NCBI GenBank assembly: GCA_963751355.1
Contig: CAVVVS010000121.1
Coordinates: 1 to 64,000 of the forward strand
DNA length: 64,000 nucleotides
Source of the DNA: CAVVVS01 sp963751355
Lineage (GTDB): Bacteria > Bacteroidota > Ignavibacteria > Ignavibacteriales > Ignavibacteriaceae
Direction: 5' to 3'
Shown one piece after another: positions 62,921-64,000 of the stretch. Within the stretch, counting starts at the first letter, position 1; the number at the start of each line of letters is the position of its first letter. The notes under the pieces are model-generated. The model was not told the origin of the DNA. It was given only the letters and a program-made list of their open reading frames with translations, and made no database searches. A program made the translations under genes and the position numbers.

Positions 62921-64000
62921 TTATTGATTATTATCTTTATTTTTCAGTGCTCTCTTAATAATGCTTACAGGATGTAATACTTCCACTTTCGTGTTGAATT
63001 TTTCAGCGCCGTATTTTATTTGGGTAATGCAACCAGGATTACCGGTCAGTACTATCGTTGCTTTTGCTTCTTTAATGTTATTCATTTTTCTCTCGAGAAT
63101 AAACATGGAATCATTATAATGAGTAATATTATAAATACCGGCACTGCCGCAGCACCAATTGGATTCTTCCAAATTTTTAATATGCAACCCGGGAATAGAG
63201 TTTAAAATTTCCCGGGGTTGGGAAGAGATTTTTTGAGTATGGACAAGATGACAGGCATCGTGATAAGTGACGGTTTCTTCAACAATAGAAAAAGTGAGTT
63301 CATTTTTTATATCAACAAGAAATTCGGTGATGTCTTTTATTTTTGCGGAAAATTTTTTAGCTCTTTCAGAATAAATCAGGTCATCCTTTAATACATGTCC
63401 GTATTCTTTCATAAAAGCTCCGCAGCCGGCGGAATTGGAAATTAGATAATCATACCCGCTTTTTTCAAATGCGTCTATATTTTGTCGGGCTAACTTTTTA
63501 GCAGTTTCCATATCGCCGTTATGAGCATGGAGTGAACCGCAGCAGACTTGGTTTTTCGGTGTGAAGATTTCACAGTTGCATGCCATTAAAACATCGATAG
63601 TATCTTTATTGATATCGGCAAACATTACATCCATTAAGCAGCCTGTTAAGAATGCTACTTTATGTTTTACCTCACCGTATGGTTTTATTCTTTCATGAAT
63701 AATATTTTTGCTGAAATAAGAAGACACTTTCGGTGCAAGTTTGTCTATTTCTTCAAGATTGTTCGAAATTATTTTTAATATTCCTTTTGAGTGAAGAAAT
63801 TTTTGAATACCGCTGTTTTGATAAAAGTACAAAAGTTTTGCCGAAATTTTTAAATTACTTTTTGATGTTAAAATATATTTTAAAGCAATTTTTTTAATTA
63901 TTTTACCCAGTCTTGAACCGTATCCGGCATTATCAACAACTACACGGGCGGCCTCAACCATACTTCCGTATTTAACACCTGCTGGACAAGCTGTTTCGCA
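62921..64000 (-). CDS. Iron-sulfur oxidoreductase subunit, GlcF/CCG-domain type (5' end cut by window edge)
   Basis: The gene reads in frame to the right edge, where CETACPAGVKYGSM continues the cysteine motif of a ferredoxin domain (CxxxCPxGV). The remaining protein has two CCG (DUF224) repeats: VCCGSLHAHNGD with FLTGCLMDVMF before it, and WCCGSAGIYN preceded by YHDACHLVHTQKI. This is the layout of the glycolate oxidase iron-sulfur subunit GlcF, which passes electrons from the flavoprotein partner to the quinone pool. Its GlcD/GlcE-type partner would lie beyond the window. A lactate-utilisation or heterodisulfide-reductase role is the alternative. Confidence 0.88.
   Translation of the reverse strand, partial: CETACPAGVKYGSMVEAARVVVDNAGYGSRLGKIIKKIALKYILTSKSNLKISAKLLYFYQNSGIQKFLHSKGILKIISNNLEEIDKLAPKVSSYFSKNIIHERIKPYGEVKHKVAFLTGCLMDVMFADINKDTIDVLMACNCEIFTPKNQVCCGSLHAHNGDMETAKKLARQNIDAFEKSGYDYLISNSAGCGAFMKEYGHVLKDDLIYSERAKKFSAKIKDITEFLVDIKNELTFSIVEETVTYHDACHLVHTQKISSQPREILNSIPGLHIKNLEESNWCCGSAGIYNITHYNDSMFILERKMNNIKEAKATIVLTGNPGCITQIKYGAEKFNTKVEVLHPVSIIKRALKNKDNNQ

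Noticed and set aside
1..64000. CRISPR array, prophage, insertion sequence or rRNA operon
   Set aside because: No regularly spaced direct repeats, no transposase, integrase or phage structural frames, and no rRNA-like sequence was seen.

Overview
This 64 kb window is AT-rich bacterial chromosome carrying mostly housekeeping and respiratory genes. The gene content (alternative complex III next to an A2-type haem-copper oxidase, MurA, TolC/MacAB-type export, a large outer-membrane barrel protein) indicates a Gram-negative, aerobically respiring member of the Bacteroidota/Chlorobi/Ignavibacteria group. Ignavibacteriales-like is my best guess from the protein styles; no rRNA is present to confirm it. 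Several genes appear to start at TTG or GTG with a good Shine-Dalgarno. No CRISPR array, intact transposon, phage or plasmid module was seen.

Layout. 1-8.3 kb (minus strand): end of an efflux adaptor, an MBL-fold hydrolase, aroC, a DegP/HtrA protease, recO, mtnA overlapping a PfkB-family kinase, and a Nudix hydrolase. 8.4-11.9 kb: a 1165-residue outer-membrane protein. 12.2-21.2 kb (minus strand): a MacAB/TolC-type export cluster (TolC, adaptor, ATPase and four FtsX/MacB-type permeases, three of them close 410-residue paralogues). 21.6-29.8 kb (minus strand): a CCA-adding enzyme, a membrane protein with an HExxH metallopeptidase domain and a helical-repeat tail, murA, and a Ser/Thr kinase with a YCF48-like beta-propeller paired with a PP2C phosphatase. 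29.8-33.6 kb: long non-coding stretches with degenerate repeats around a radical SAM gene and a quinone-oxidoreductase-like gene. 33.6-40.2 kb (plus strand): tRNA-Leu, tig-clpP, a DUF819 membrane protein, a VWA protein and a MoxR-type ATPase. 40.3-46.5 kb: an unknown charged protein, glycogen phosphorylase, a decayed histidine-kinase remnant and an M24 peptidase.

46.5-62.4 kb (minus strand) is one tightly packed respiratory cluster. In transcription order it holds actA, a 73-residue unknown, actB, actC, an actD-actE fusion, actF, a cytochrome c, two SCO copper chaperones, coxA, coxC, coxD, coxB, ctaB and a multi-spanning cytochrome c protein. Read together it encodes quinol oxidation by alternative complex III, electron transfer through c-type haems to an A2-type oxidase, and the Cu and haem assembly factors. 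The window ends inside a GlcF-like iron-sulfur protein.

The strongest leads for something little described are the propeller kinase/phosphatase pair, the expanded permease array on one ATPase, the PfkB kinase coupled to mtnA, and the rearranged cytochrome domains of the respiratory cluster. All of these are inferences from reading the sequence; no database search was run.
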